Shown: positions 36,242-49,883 of the stretch, piece by piece
How the letters are laid out: the number at the start of each line of letters is the position of its first letter
How positions within the stretch are numbered: the first letter of the stretch is position 1
Source of the DNA: Solicoccozyma terricola
Lineage: Eukaryota; Basidiomycota; Tremellomycetes; Filobasidiales; Piskurozymaceae
Direction: 5' to 3'
Length of the DNA: 64,000 nt
NCBI GenBank assembly: GCA_001600875.1
Contig: BCLD01000019.1
Location: forward strand, 160,948 to 224,947
Translations under genes and position numbers: made by a program
The notes under the pieces: generated by a model
Databases searched by the model: none
Seen by the model: only the letters and a program-made list of their open reading frames with translations
What the model was told of the DNA's origin: nothing

Positions 36242-38071
36242 ATGGCATCTGCTATCCACGTCTCACGAGCTGTTCGTCGAGCCGCTCGGCGAGGTCTCTC
36301 AATTCGGGGTTATACCACTTCGATACAGGAGAAATTGACCGTAAGCGTCTTCTCCTCCCATTTACAATGTCCCCCTTTTATCCCGGAGCTAATACTTCAC
36401 ACTATGTTTCCCATACGTTCCAGCCGAATCTCAAATATACTCAGATCACTCACCCAGACTCTCTTACCCCATCGTCCGCTCTTGAATTCATCGATTCTCA
36501 GAGACCTTATCTCTTGAACACATACTCTCGACCTCCTATACTGTTCACCCATGGGAAAGGTTCGACAATATATGCTGCTAAAAAGGGCTGGCAACATCCT
36601 CTTCGTCCATCCTCATCAAAGGAGACTGAAACCCCAGAGTACACCGCATACCTGGATTTCTCCGCCGGTATAGCAGTAAACGCTCTCGGTCATGCCGATC
36701 CTCAAATAACAAACATCATGACCGATCAATCTTCCAAGATTACACATCTTTGCAATATATACTGGAACGAATGGGCTGGAGAACTAGCTCGTTCGTTGAT
36801 TGAGAAAACAAAGGAATCATCTGGGCTCGGAATGTCCCCTGGTTCGGATGTTGGAGGAAAGGTGTTCTTGGCGAATTCAGGCACTGAAGCGAATGAAGGT
36901 GCATTAAAACTTGCTAGAAAACATGGAAAAGACGTAGCAGCTGCTCAAGCAAAGGAATCAGGTGGACAAATCAAAGATAAATCCACATTAGTCTGTTTCA
37001 CAAACGCTTTCCACGGTCGTTCAATAGGTGCATTATCAGTAACACCGAACCCCAAATATCAAGAACCTTTTGCACCTCTTGTTCCAAACGTCAGAGTTGG
37101 AGAATTTAACAAGGTGGCAGCGATAAACGAGCTCATCGACGAGTCGGTTTGTGGAGTTATCGTGGAACCGATTCAGGGTGAAGGAGGAATTGGAGAAGCC
37201 GATGTGAAATGGTTGGAAGCTGTGGGAAGACGGTGTAGGGAGGTAGGGGCGGTCTTGATATATGATGAGATTCAGGTTGGTGGAATTCTCTTTTATCGGG
37301 TACGGTGACGGGGGCAGACGTGCTGACCTTTTTTTTTTGACGTTTGGGCGTGGTGTAGTGTGGTTTGTTCAGGACAGGGAAGATGTGGGCTCATTCAGGT
37401 TACCCTCAAGACGCTCAGTGAGTGAATGGGATTGATTTTGCGATAGGGATCTCGAGAAGGTGATTGACTCACTATGCGCCAATCCAGACCTGACATCGTC
37501 ACCATGGCCAAACCGCTAGCGAACGGCTTCCCAATCGGAGCGATCATGGTTCGCGATAGCGCCGCTGATGTGATGACAGTTGGTCAGTGTGGAGTCAGGC
37601 CTTCCGCGCTTAGGCAAAAGAGTTGACGTTGCAAAAAAATTCCCTCACTTAGGATCTCACGGAACCACTTTCGGAGGTCAAGTACTTGCCACTCGTCTCG
37701 CTCATCACGTCCTCTCCCGACTATCCGACCCGACTTTCGTCAACACCCTCAATTCTTCAGCTGAACACCTCTCCACTCTCCTTGATCGTCTACCTACGCT
37801 CTTCCCATCCATCGTAAACGGGCCAATTCGTGGTCGCGGTCTTATCCGAGGTATCCCATTCGACGTTCAAACTTCCCCCGACGCACCAGGAGAAGTGGTT
37901 CGTCGAGCGCGGGAGAGAGGTTTACTGCTCCTCACGGCGGGTAGTGATGCTGTAAGGTTGATTCCATCTTTGATCGTCACAAAGGAGGAATGTGAATTTG
38001 CTAGCGGCGTTATCGAGAGCTGTTTGGCTGGAATGGTGCAGGATGGATGGGGCAAGACGATCAAGGAGTGA
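36242..38071 (+). CDS. ARG8: Acetylornithine aminotransferase, mitochondrial
   Basis: Class III PLP-dependent aminotransferase of arginine synthesis, converting N-acetylglutamate semialdehyde to N-acetylornithine in the mitochondrion. The N-terminus MASAIHVSRAVRRAARRG is a basic presequence. The core includes YLDFSAGIAVNALGHADP, LANSGTEANEGALKLARK, NAFHGRSIGALSVT, VEPIQGEGGI, YDEIQ joined by an intron to CGLFRTGKMWAH, and the PLP lysine in TMAKPLANGFPIGA. GSHGTTFGGQVLATR and GRGLIRGI complete the fold. Introns at about 36342, 37277, 37421 and 37582 are short. GABA or ornithine aminotransferase are alternatives, but the motif set best fits ARG8/ArgD. Confidence 0.88.
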
Positions 38072-38367
38072 GGGTAGCTTATGGGATTTGTACAGAAGCG
38101 TAGATGAGAAGATTAGATTTGTATTCATCGTACGGTTGCCGGCTGAGATTTCGTTCATAACATTGAAGTGTGGAGATATCAATACAATGATCTCTATGTG
38201 TCCTATCGCTCTGACATTTCTATCCTGTCGTAACCACCTTCTTCCGGTAAGGCACCACTCGTACCACCCAGTTTTGAAGGGAGAGCGCTTCGTAAATCAG
38301 TCAACATCGAGTTCCACGCATCTACCCGTGCAGAAGATCAGTACGATCCGTCTCACATATCATTCAC
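38072..38367. other. Convergent intergenic region
   Basis: About 300 bp between ARG8 (+) and permease (-) stop codons. Nothing beyond 3' UTR sequence is visible. Confidence 0.45.
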
Positions 38368-40674
38368 CTAGAACTTACTAGGCACCCTCTCTGTCCATTT
38401 TACCGTCCCCGACCGTAGGTGTTTGCGAACCACGAGATAATATGCCGGAACACCGGCCAAGATGAACGCTGTAAAAGTCGGGCCCGTCAGCAAGTTCCGC
38501 CTTGCAACGGACGACCGAGATTCTTACCAAACGCAGCGGCAGCTTCCAGCGGAGCAGCAACGACCGGCATGAGAAGCAAGAAAAGAGCTACGACGCAGAA
38601 CGTGATGGGTGTAGCGATATTGGCACGATATGGTCTGCATCATGGTAAAGGGTACGCCAATCAGATGTGTACAATTACCACGAGCAAGAGGACTCACCTT
38701 TCCAATTGAGGTTCTTTTACTCTGAGTACCAACAATCCCATTACCTGCAAAGATCACACCCTCAGTTGACTTCTTCCCTGGACGACACGATCCACACTCA
38801 CTGTCGAAAAGAAGAAAGTCCAATTCGCCACGCTGAAAAAGCTGACAAGACTTCTAAAGCCACCACCGAAAACGACAAAGACACAGGTCATCCCGGTTTG
38901 AAACAGGATAGCACGATCTGGTGTTCCCCGTGTTGGCGACAGGACGCCCAGACTAGAGGGTAGCAGACCGTCCTTGGCTGATGCGTAGAGAAGTCGAGAT
39001 GCTGGAGACACCCCCAAAAAAATCGTTATGTCATGTCCGCAACACACTATCCACCTCCGTAACTCCACTCACTTGTATATAAACCAGCATTCAACGAACC
39101 AAAACAACTGATCCCCACCACTATCGAGAAGACAGTAGCAGCCACTGTTCCAAACAACTTGATCCCGTAATCCAAGACGACGGTATTCGAGCTCGCCACG
39201 ATGTCTTTTGATAGAACAAGAAAATACGAAATGTTGGTAAGGAGATAGAGGGTGACGATTGTGGTCATTGAAACATGAATTGTTCTCGGGAGATCCCGAG
39301 TCGGGTTAATCATTTGACCAGCAACGTACTATGGAAATGTAGATGCAAAGTGTGCGTCAGTGTGGAATCCGCGCTTGCCCCTTTCCCCAAAATCCAGCGA
39401 AACTAACTCACGTTACTAGAATCCCACCCTTCGAAAGCCCAAAGACTCGAATACAATGCAATCGCATAATTCGAAGGACTGCCGACCGTACCTGCAAAGA
39501 GGCCTTCAGAGAAAGACGAGCCGATTCCACTCCTAATCAGGGACACAAAGCCTAGTACGATGACTGAAGCTAGGGAAACCATCTGTGCGGCAAACATAGA
39601 GTGTATTAATATCGGCGGTGTTGTACGGCCAATGAGAAACCGAATAACGTACTTTGATACCCGTTAGAACCACTTGCGCCTGTGTACCTGATCTTGGACT
39701 AATCATATTGAGCAGACCGATGACGATAAGTACGATGACGGCTGTTATCTGGACAGATATTCGAAACGAGTCTGGGATGAGTTTTCATTCGAACGAGTAC
39801 ACAGAATTGTTTGGGTTGAAACCAAAAAAAAACAGAACGACACTTACTTTGATGGACCATTGTGGTGCTAATATGAGTTCTCCGTCTGTTGCAGAGGTAT
39901 GCTGGTAAATCAATCGGTTGATGTATTCCCTGAGGATATAGAAAACGACCTATTAGGCGCAGATATGTAAGAGCCATGTTTCGATATCGAGTGCTCACCC
40001 GAACACCAGTGCTATTATAGCTGCAGAACCAGGCTTCAAAGCCAATGCCGCCGTCCAAACGAACAGATAAGATGCTAATGGTCCATACTGTAAACGTCGC
40101 ACACAAGCGCACCTTCAGCTTCGATGTAAACGAAACTGATAATAACAACGGCTTGTGAACATGAATTTATCCTCACAGCATAAGATAGATACACTTGAGT
40201 CCCTCCATCCAATGGGATTGCAGCTCCTAGTTCTGCATAACTTGATGCTCCTGTCCAAGCTAACAATCCTCCAACTAACCAAACGAGAAGACTAGCTCCT
40301 ACGGAACCAGTCAAAGCTACTATTAAACCAGGAGATGAGAATATTCCTGAACCTATCATCATTCCCGTGACGAGAGCTACAGAAGGTAGGAGTGTGAGGT
40401 GTCGTTCTTCGGAAGTTGTATTTGGACCTGAAGCTTCGTATACTGAATCCGAGTGGGATAACACGATGGGTTGGAATGTAGATGAGGAATCGGGATGGTC
40501 TCGAGTGGATAGTGGGATGGAATCCAGAGGGATGTTTGAATGTATGGTGTCCATCGAAGCGGATTTGCGATGGTAGACGTGAGATGATGACGCCGACGAT
40601 TCGAGTTCAACGGCGGAGGTGAGAGGTACCTCTGTAGATCCACCTCTGCTGTGGTGGTATGTAGACTGGGTCAT
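38368..40674 (-). CDS. APC-superfamily amino-acid permease (LAT/MUP-like)
   Basis: Twelve-helix amino-acid transporter of the L-type/high-affinity methionine permease branch. Starts MTQSTYHHSRGGST with a Ser-rich cytosolic tail of about 100 residues. The first helix has the APC signature MMIGSGIFSSPG, followed by ASSYAELGAAIPLDGG. Later exons give ALALKPGSAAIIALVFGEY, AIALYSSLWAFEGWD, MINPTRDLPRTI, VGISCFGSLNAGLY, ARLLYASAKDGLLP and the last exon AFILAGVPAYYLVVRKH, ending at TAG 38370-38368. Many short introns cut the gene. The N-terminal tail could carry ubiquitination sites, as in related fungal permeases. Substrate is not determined by sequence. Confidence 0.88.
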
Positions 40675-40914
40675 GGCATCCGCCTGTCACCGTGCAAGGG
40701 ACAGCTGAGTTGCGAGTGGACGACATTGTCTCCAACCGCCAGAAAGAGGTCGACTACCTCCAACATGGTAAACATTCCTCGTGACTTTGCAATTGAAATC
40801 GAGGTGAGGTGCTACAACCATGAAAATACTTCTACTCTGCCTGATCAAATCCATCTGTACAGTAATTACAACACACATGCTGATCGAATGTAGCCTAGAC
40901 CCAATTCACCCGAT
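40675..40914. other. Tandem minus-strand intergenic region
   Basis: Short space of 240 bp between the COX23 stop and the permease start, both on the minus strand. It contains the permease promoter. Confidence 0.4.
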
Positions 40915-41508
40915 CTAAGCAATCCCAGCCCTTCGGTCTTTCCGTCGTTGTTCGATCTGAAGCACAATACATAGACTTTTGGAATCAGTAATCTCGGCCC
41001 CAAAAAGGAACCTCTAATACAATGGTCTCAGTACTAACCCATTTCGCCTTACATTCTCGATACACCTTGAAGAAATCCAGACACTACGAAAAAGGGATCA
41101 TTGTAAGGAATCCATCGATATTTGCGTTTTGGTCAGAATCTGAAATAATGGACAGAGAATGGAATAGAGGGCTCGAGACAAAAGTGGAGAACATACCTCA
41201 TCTCGATTATAATGGCTTCGTTCCATGCAGTCTAGAGAAGCTTTCGATGCTGCTTCACATGGATCTGCAAATTTAGATATTGCTACGCGACTCTGGATAG
41301 TGGGATTGACACACGGTGATGGTCGCGGAGAGAGGGGGGGGGGGGGGGAGGGGGTTATTGTGCAACAGCATCAGGAGGGGGAGAACGTTACCGGACCTAC
41401 CTTGAAAGTCTTTTTGTAGTCGGCTGGTTGTGACAAGTCGTTGGACGGAGGAAGAGGTCTGTCCATCCACGGCGTGGGCTCTGTTGAGGGTGGGACCCTG
41501 GACGCCAT
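40915..41508 (-). CDS. COX23: Cytochrome c oxidase assembly factor, twin CX9C
   Basis: Intermembrane-space protein imported by Mia40 and needed for cytochrome oxidase assembly. Exons 41508-41401, 41292-41197, 41083-41039 and 40956-40915 total 291 nt (96 aa). The start is MASRVPPSTEPTPWMDRPLP. The exon 2 acceptor (ATCCAG before 41292) gives SRVAISKFADPCEAASKASL. Twin CX9C motifs are CEAASKASLDC and CLDFFKVYREC, followed by KAKWIEQRRKDRRAGIA. Intron 1 contains a 15-base G run (C on the sense strand). Divergent from SPT6. Confidence 0.92.
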
Positions 41509-41816
41509 GCTGATGCGGTATAGCGATGTGGATGCGACGATGCTGTGGATGCCAGTAGTCGCTGGTTGGGCCCGTCCGTCTCTCCTTCGCGAGTGAACGG
41601 TCACGTGTCAGTCCAAGTCGAACACTCCCAACTCGCTGTTTCCCTCTGCCAATCTGGTCATATACACACCCCATTTCACATCAGTGCTTCCCGCTACTCA
41701 TCCATCTCCAACCCAGTGGTGGAAGACGCACCACATTTCTTTCGATCGATCAGGTCAGATTTTACACCGCCAGTTAGCGAACTCTCGCTTCACGTTTTGT
41801 TTTGCATCTCCCCTCG

Positions 41817-41898
41817 CCCCCCCCCCCCCCCCCCCCCCCCCCNNNNNNNNNNNNNNNNNNNNNNNNNNNNNNNNNNNNNNNNNNNNNNNNCCCCCCCC
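41817..41898. other. C tract interrupted by an assembly gap (48 N)
   Basis: Twenty-six C (41817-41842), 48 N (41843-41890), then eight C (41891-41898). The gap is probably an unresolved longer poly-C. It lies only 27 bp before the SPT6 start codon, so inside its 5' leader or core promoter. Confidence 0.95.
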
Positions 41899-41924
41899 TC
41901 TCTCCTCCCGCGACCCTTCTCAAC

Positions 41925-44900
41925 ATGTCAGCACGATCCGACGCTGCATCGTCGGAAGGTGAAGGCGATGATATTCGACCGTTCGGTGTTCCAGGCGATG
42001 ACATGAATGATTCATCGGAAGAGGAGGAGGAGGACGAGGAGGAAGCTAGGCGTATCAAAGAGGGTTTTATCGTTGATGATGATGAGGAAGACGATGATGA
42101 GGATGTGGATATGGGTGAAGGTGGAGACGATGAGAAAAGGAGGAGAAAGGATAAGAAGAAAAGAAAGAAGAGGAAGAGAGGTGAGTCGAGGAGAAGGAGA
42201 CATTTGATTGTCGCACGCTTTCTCCCAACCAGCACGGCTGACGTCTGAAATTGGGAATGCTTTTTTTTTTTGTGTGTGTGTGTCCAATTGGAATCATCTT
42301 TTCTTCGACAGAAAACGCATCAGCAGATGTCCTCGAAGAAGATGACCTAGACCTGATTGCTGAAAACACAGGTCAAGTTCGTCCCTCCACTCAAGTCTCA
42401 AACGCCTCTCGATCACTCAAACGATTCCGACGACGACATTCCGGGTCATCAGGTGGTGGAGGAGAAGAATCGGCATCAGAAGGTGGTGATGAGGTTCCAG
42501 ATATAACAAATATGTTTGATCAGGAACCAGTCGCGGTATCCAGAAGGAGGGAATATGATGATGAGGATGACATGGATGATTTTATTGTGGATGAGGACGA
42601 GGCTGAGGGTGGTCCGGAAGACGCTAATAAAAGGAGGAAAGAGGCAAAGGAGAAGAGGAAGAAGGGGAAGGATGATAGATGGGCGGGCGTCAGTCGGGAG
42701 TAAGTCTGAACAATTAGACAGGTCTTGCACAACCAAATGAGAGGATTCTAACGAGATTGAGACCGTCCCTTTTCAGAGCTCAAACTGAGATCTTGGATAT
42801 TTTCGGTGATGGCGGTGATTACGAAGATGCACTTGATATGGAAGATGAAACGATGGCAAGGCCAATGGAGGGTGATGTTAAATACGCCGACGTAAGTGAA
42901 AACGCTAGAATAACCTACCTACTCTCTAAACTGCGACATTCAATTTCCTAACTTTTCGCTACTGCAGGTCTTTGACCCGTCCGAGATCGCATCTCGATTC
43001 ATGACAGACAAAGATGACAATATCCGCAAAGCCGATATTCCAGAGCGGCATCAGCTATCCACTTCATCGTTATCCGTCAACCCCCTTCTCCTCGACCAAT
43101 CTCCCTTCCCAGAATTAGATTCAGCCACCGCTTGGGTAGCACCTCGAATTTCCGAAAGAACAAAATATATGTTCTTGGACCAAGATTCCCCATCAGGTGG
43201 GCGTGACGTTGCTCCTCGTTACGACCTCAAAGATGAATTCTTGGCTGCGGTTAAAGAAGCTCTGAAGTGCCTATTCGTGGATAACTTGGAGGTCCCTCTA
43301 CTGTGGCATCATCATCGTGATAGTTTCATTGAGCTCACACCAAGCCTTCGCGGTTACGCAACTCTCATCAACGAGCGAGAACTGTGGACGTGTTACGATT
43401 TAGGGATCAAATACAAGGCGATCTACGAGAGACGAAGTAACCTCGAGGCAACGTATGATTCGATGAAGGGAGTCGATCCGACGTTCTTGGATGAGTACTT
43501 TGAGAATTACGTTCTTGCGATTCCCGATGGTACCGCAGAGGGTAGCGTTGAAGCAGCAGCCGAGGCACTCGAATGGCTGGAAGCGAGATATCCATCGTTG
43601 ATGACGGCCTTGAACAACGAGCAAGACCAACAGCCGGATTATAGAAGACGGAAAGCCGGTGGGCTTGCAGCAGCAAAGGTAACCAGGGATGACATGAAGG
43701 ATTACATTGCAGTGAGCTTGAGCCTAGGCAAGGTTGTCCAACGAGTATACGTGGACCTGATACTGTGTTTTGCTACTCGCAGAAATTCGGCCTCAGCCCT
43801 TCTCAGGTAGCTATGCAGCTTGTCACAGGCTCGAGACATACTCGATCTACGGATTACCCAATCGCTCCTCTCGAAGAAGCTGATCATCTCGTTGATCCTG
43901 ACAAGAACCTGGTCGACAGAGAGACTGTACTTAGCAGTAAGTAACGCGACTGACGTTTTCGCAGAACGCCCATGCTCATGTCACCCGAAATGCGCAGCTA
44001 CCAAAAACATCCTCGTCGGAGAATTTGGACGAGATCCTCTGTTGAGAGAGCATCTGCGGAGCAAATTCAGAACATACGGTCTCGTCACGACGCAACCAAC
44101 GGACCGAGGAAAGGTTAAAATCGACCAGTACCATATCTATTACGTAGGTGTGAGGCACATCCCGATGATTGATTCTCGCTAATCACCTCTCCTCCTTCTC
44201 AGCCATTCAAATACCTCAAGGAGAAACCACTGCAAGAATTCGATTCAAAGCCGAACTTCCCTCAAATTCTAGCCGCCGAGCAGGAAGGCCTGATCACCAT
44301 CACATTCAGCGTACCAGATGAGGTGCTCAGGGAATTTGAAGGCACTCTTCTGCAATGTTACTGTTCTGCCAGCGAATCTTCAACTTACGCTGCAGCATGG
44401 AACGGTCTGCGTACAGAAATCGTCAATGAAGCAGTCCACCAGCACTTGGTACCAGCGGCTGCAGCCTCAACTAGGGAGCATCTCCGTGAGAAGAATGAGG
44501 CGACCATCGTTGCGGAAGCTGCGGATGAGCTACGTCAGGTGAGTGCAATGAACGCCAACTTGCGTTTTTATTCTGATAAACTTCACACTACCTCTCAGCG
44601 AGTCAGTGTCGGGCCTTTCCGCACTCCAAACATGGCTCCGGAAACCTTGCCAAGTGTTCTGGCTGTCACATGTGGAAAAGGTCACAGGGACGCCATTCTC
44701 GTGGTGCAATTGGACGGCCATGGTCGTGTGACTCAACAGTTGAAGTTGGACGACGTTACTACAATGGACAACCGCAAGCAGCTCACCGAGCTTCTTGAGA
44801 ATTCCCGCCCGGACGTCGTGGTTGTCGGAGGGTTCACCCTGGATACACATTCACTTCGTGTGGAACTCAAGAAAATCCTTCGAGAGCTGGCTGGTGGTAG

Positions 44901-47713
44901 CTCGGCGGATGACGTGGATCCATATGGCGATCTTCGGGATTCTGTGAACGACCCACCGCTCGAAGGCGAGATCCCTCTTGTCTACGTGCACGATGCCGTC
45001 GCGCGCATCTACATGAACTCAATCCAAGGTCAACAGGAGCATCCTTCATGGCCGAACAACGCCCGTTACGCTTTAGCGCTTGCCCGGTATGCACAAGACC
45101 CTTTGAATGAATATTGTGCCCTTGGTGCCGATGTTGTGGCTGTGCAATATAATGAGTGGCAGAGATATGTAAGTGGGACCACACATTGGCTACAGATCCG
45201 TTGCTGACTACCGTCGGACTACATTAGGTTGCGCCGGAGAAGCTGCTCATCCATCTCGAGCGGGCGTTGGTCAGTGTCGTAAATGAAGTTGGTGTTGAAA
45301 TCAACAGGGCTATCGGACACACACATGTGCAGAAGATGCTGCCATTCCTCTCTGGTTTGGGACCGCGAAAGGTAGAGCGACTGTTGAAGGGCATTCAGAG
45401 GGCGGTGAGTTTAGGTGCGCGAACTAAACAACGACGCAAAACTAATAACGTCCCTCACAGGATGGCACGTTGGTCAACCGGGCAAGACTGCTGATCGATT
45501 CCATAGTCGGCCCAGTCATTGCCGAGAACCTCGCAGCTTTCATCTTCATCAAGATGGAAGACGACATGCGTAGCAGCGACCTCACTGACGGCCCGGACGC
45601 TGTGGAGCCAGAAGGTCCCAACCCTCTGGACGCCACCCGTATTCACCCCTTGGACTACGATATCGCCTATCAGCTTTGTGAGAACCTCATGGGAGTAGAT
45701 CCTGAGGATGCAATGCAGCAAAATCGATCTATCGCCGTTCTCGAACTCATGGGAGCCGAGCAAAAGGTGATGTTACTAGCAAGTGTGGACGTGCAGAGGT
45801 TTGCGGAGGACCGGCGTTTGAAAGAAGGAGAGAGAAAGGGGTATACGATCAAGACGATTATGGAGGAACTCCGCAACCCATACAAAGACCGAAGAGGAGA
45901 ATTCGTTGTTCCGACCATGTCCGAGATCTTCACGATGCTCACTGGAGAGACCGTAAATACGCTCAGCAAGGGACTTATCGTTACCGCCCGGATAACAGGC
46001 GCGAAGAGAGAGCGTGCCTTTGGCAAATTAGACTCTGGTCTGCAAGCTACTATACCGGCGGAATACATGGCCAACGACGGGCAAGGGTTCGCCTCTGATC
46101 ATGCATCCAAGGGGCAGACCTTACGAGGAGTCGTAGTCGATGTCGACATGGAGCGCTTTGAGGTCATTCTTGCGACGAGTTCGAACAACATTGCGACTGG
46201 TAGACCACTTGGCAGGCAGGACCCCGATCCATATTTCGACATCGAACAGCAGCAACGCGAGGTGATCGAAGCCAACCGCCGGAAGCGCCAGGATCTAGCG
46301 CAGACGGCGCGTATCATCAAGCACCCGCTATGGCAACTGTTTAACAAGAAGCAAGCGGAAGAGTATCTGGCGAACGGGAATCGAGGCGATGCTGTCATTA
46401 GACCGTCGTCCTCGGGTACGGACCATTTGGCGATCACATGGAAGGTGGACGAGGGGATCTATCAGCACATCGGTAAGTAGTAGACGGAAAGTGTGCTTGC
46501 AGCGCCATATGCTGAAGATGGATGTGATGCGCCTCAGACGTCCTCGAGCTGGAAAAGCCAAGTACATACGCACTCGGGCGTCTGTTCCGAGTGGGTGGTG
46601 CTTCGTACATGGATCTTGATGAGGTGCTGGTCAATCACGTTGGAGCGGTTGCTTCTCAAGTTGACAAGTTGACCGATCACGAGAAGTACATTCCGGAGAG
46701 TGTAATTGGTGGGTTGATGCGTGTTTAGAACGTTCATTCCGGGTTTCATGCTGACCAGGTACTGGCTACAGACACTCGACTTGACGAGGCAATTCGGTCA
46801 AAGTCTGGGCAATCCGCTTACGGTTTCTGTCTGGATTCGGCCAAACCCGGGTGGGCGCAGCTGCGTTTCTTGAGTCGAGCGCTGAAGGATGGGGGGAGGG
46901 TGCAAATCTGGGTGGGTATACGAATACTTCCCGTCTCCTGCTCACGCCCACGCTTACGTCTCATCTCATCTATAGCCCGTCCGGATCTTACCAGGATCGT
47001 TCAAGCTTTTCGAGGCCGAGGTACCTGGGATGCGAGAGCTTTGCGACGCCTTCAAAGCGCAATACCGATCTCGACTTGAGGATCAGAAGCACGGCGTTGT
47101 TGGTAGGACGCCTCGAGCTGCAGCGACTCCGCTCGTATCCACGCCTCTAGGTATCTCACGAACGCCTGCCGGAGGCTATGGTGGCAGGACACCGGGGATG
47201 GGTGGTATGACGCCGGGTGGATGTGAGTGTTCTCTTTGCAAACACACGAACGAGATCGTTTCTCTCGTGCATGATTCTGAGCGGGTTATCTGATTGATCG
47301 AAATCCCTGTCGTCTACCTTCAGACCCAGGTGTCAATCCCAATGCGCATGGCATCCCAGTCACGAGCTATGCTTCAACCCCACTCGGTGGATCTCGAACT
47401 CCTATGCGTCCCGCCATGACTGGCGGATACACTCCTATTATGCACCCCGGTGTCTCGCATGCTATGGGAGGTTATACACCTGTTCGACCTCCGCAACCAC
47501 CATCAGCGGGTTATCCTCCTCCGCCTATGAATCAATCTGCACAGCCGAACAGAGGTTTTATCAATCCGGAGAGAGCGTGAGTTGAATATTTTTTTCCGTG
47601 TGGCACGCTGTCGATTGTTGAGAAGCTGACCCTGTCAAATGTGGCGTGCGCGATTGAACGACGACAGACGAATGCTGGCGGAACAATCGAATAATGGATA
47701 TCAACATTATTGA
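41925..47713 (+). CDS. SPT6: Transcription elongation factor and histone chaperone SPT6
   Basis: Large elongation factor that binds nucleosomes and the Pol II linker. The N-terminus is acidic (Asp/Glu-rich with KKRKKRKR near residue 80), ordinary for SPT6. In order: helical core with [19 protein letters not shown]; YqgF-like domain ([34 protein letters not shown]); helix-hairpin-helix ([20 protein letters not shown]); S1 domain ([20 protein letters not shown]); tandem SH2 ([34 protein letters not shown]); C-terminal Gly/Thr/Pro repeats ([19 protein letters not shown]). The last exon gives [14 protein letters not shown], stop at 47711-47713. Introns throughout are 50-90 nt. Confidence 0.95.
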
Positions 47714-47906
47714 TTCACCCTTCTTGTGGGAATAAAACAACAGAATGAAAACCCCCCTCTTTTATCGCATGTATTCCGATGGTATCCATTGTAAATGAAA
47801 ATGCAATGACAAACGAACAAAAACAGACCGTCATACAACTCGATCGTATCAACTCTCTATCAACAGGTTTCATTTCAGAGTACAACCATTCCGATGCAAC
47901 TGCCAA
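47714..47906. other. Short convergent intergenic region
   Basis: Only 193 bp between SPT6 (+) and VPS20 (-) stop codons; the 3' UTRs probably overlap or nearly so. Confidence 0.5.
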
Positions 47907-49113
47907 TCAAGCTGCTAACGCCACCCTCTCCTCCTTCTCTCTGCCTTCTGCGTGTCGCACATGTTCCTCCTGAACCGGTTCCGAAATTGGGACGTCTGGA
48001 AGGACAGGGACCGAAACGCTTTCCTTTGTTGTATCCTGTTAGATTTTTAATCATCAATTCAAAGGTCCAATGGTTCTCACACGGAGTTTTTTTTTTTTTG
48101 GAAATGGAGGAGATTTTTAAAAACGTACGACTTTGACGCCATTGCGTAATGATTCACGTTCCAATGCAGCTAATTCGATTTGAACTTCTTCCTCTTCTTC
48201 TGGAGACATCTTTGACATCAACGCTTCGTCGATTTCCTATTTGTGTCAGGATGTTTAGCTGTTTGGAAAAACCCAATCCTCGTGTGATAAAGAGGGCGGG
48301 GGGGGGGGGGGGGGGGATTTACTCTTTGTGCCGTCACACCTTCCCCAACTCTATTCATTATACCATCCACTCGTTCTAGCGTCATCTCTTTCTGTAATTC
48401 TTTCAAAACAACTGAACCACGATCGAGAGAGTTTAGGATTTGGGATTGAATTTGGGTGAATTCAATGGTTGAGAGCTGGATTGCATAAGTGTGTCCGTTA
48501 TGGCTGATCAGAATTATGCCAGAGGGAAGGAATTTCGAAAGGAGAAGGTCTAAAAACGAAGGGACTTACTAGTTCTTGAAGGTTGATCAATTGAGCATCG
48601 GTCTTTGTTAACAATTGTTCTTGATATTTCTTCTGACGGAGCGCTGTCACAGCTTTCGACTATGAGAGAAGGATAGACGGGGGTGGAGACAAGTAGTAAA
48701 GCGTTTGAGTATATGGGACGTGTTCTGGTATGGTTATGAAAATTTGTATCAAAAAGTTCACCTTCTGACCAATCTCCAACGCTCGTTTAGCTATCTCATG
48801 TTCATTTGTCAATGAGATTTGCAGCTGGTGTATTCAAAGCCCACAACCGAACACATTAGTATAGCCAATTACCATCCGTTTTAAAACGATCGGAAATAAA
48901 ACTCTCACCCTCTTCTGATACTGTTTCAGTTTATCCCTTTGAACCTTCAAACTGACAGAAACCGCACGTAAGATGATCAGATACTCTCTACAACAGAGTG
49001 TGCATAGTACTAGTGTCTGTCGCCGCAATAAAGGGCTTGAGGACAAGGAAAGCTCACTCCAAGACGGCTTTATCGTGCGCTGTGACTTTAGCTGTGGATT
49101 GAGATGCTCCCAT
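47907..49113 (-). CDS. VPS20: ESCRT-III subunit VPS20 (CHMP6)
   Basis: Myristoylated ESCRT-III component linking ESCRT-II to Snf7 at the endosome. Starts MGASQSTAKVTAHDKAVLE; Gly2 with the following Ser fits an N-myristoylation site. Next exons give LKVQRDKLKQYQKR, NEHEIAKRAL, TALRQKKYQEQLLTKTDAQL and IEFTQIQSQILNSLD, then the helix LKELQKEMTLERVDGIMNRV and DEALMSKMSPEEEEEVQIEL. The last exon (CTAACAG acceptor) reads DTTKESVSVPVLPDVP and ends RVALAA at TGA 47909-47907. One intron holds a 19-base G run at 48298-48316 (C on the sense strand). Divergent from the NDUFB2-like gene (224 bp). Confidence 0.92.
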
Positions 49114-49337
49114 GTGCGCATTAGAGTATTGTTGAACGAGTGGATGGGGGTGGTGGATGGGATGGTGGATGGGGTGCATGAGGGTTGGTTGCTGCCATCG
49201 ATGTGACCAGATTGTCACGTGATCCATTCTCACCACAAACCACCTCCCATAACCATCTCAACGATCAACCACACCACCACCACCACCCATCACCCCATCC
49301 ACCACCCATCCACAACACAGACCCCCTTCCATCAATC

Positions 49338-49844
49338 ATGGCTGGACCAGGTATGTATCTCCCTCCATCCATCTCCTCATTTTCTTCCCACCTTCCAAAC
49401 AATTCACTGATCCCATTCACTGACCCTTTCTGCGACCCCTCTCGCTCCCCCCCTCCTCCCCCCTCCCCCCCAAATCACATCTTCCTCGTGTTCAAGGCTT
49501 TCACCCACACGCTCCGTCGTTTATGCATCGATTCTTAGCAAAAGGATTAGGAGCTAGCATGTGGTTCTTCATCTTCTATCGAGCTAGGTTAGTAATTCCC
49601 CCTCTCTCTTTTCGTCGTCGTCGTCGTCGTTATTTCTTCAAATGAGAGACGTAGAGAGTCTGTTAGGTGAAGGGGAATGTTACTATCCAAGACGCTGACG
49701 TCCTGGCCCCCCCCCCCCCCACCTTGATACCCCTCATTCTCCGAATCGTTAAAACAGGCAAGATGGTCCAGCTTTGATCGTATGTTGATCGTTATATTAA
49801 ATGGGGGGTACCTAACCATCGAATATCTTTAACTGACACCGTTA

Positions 49845-49883
<39 letters not shown>

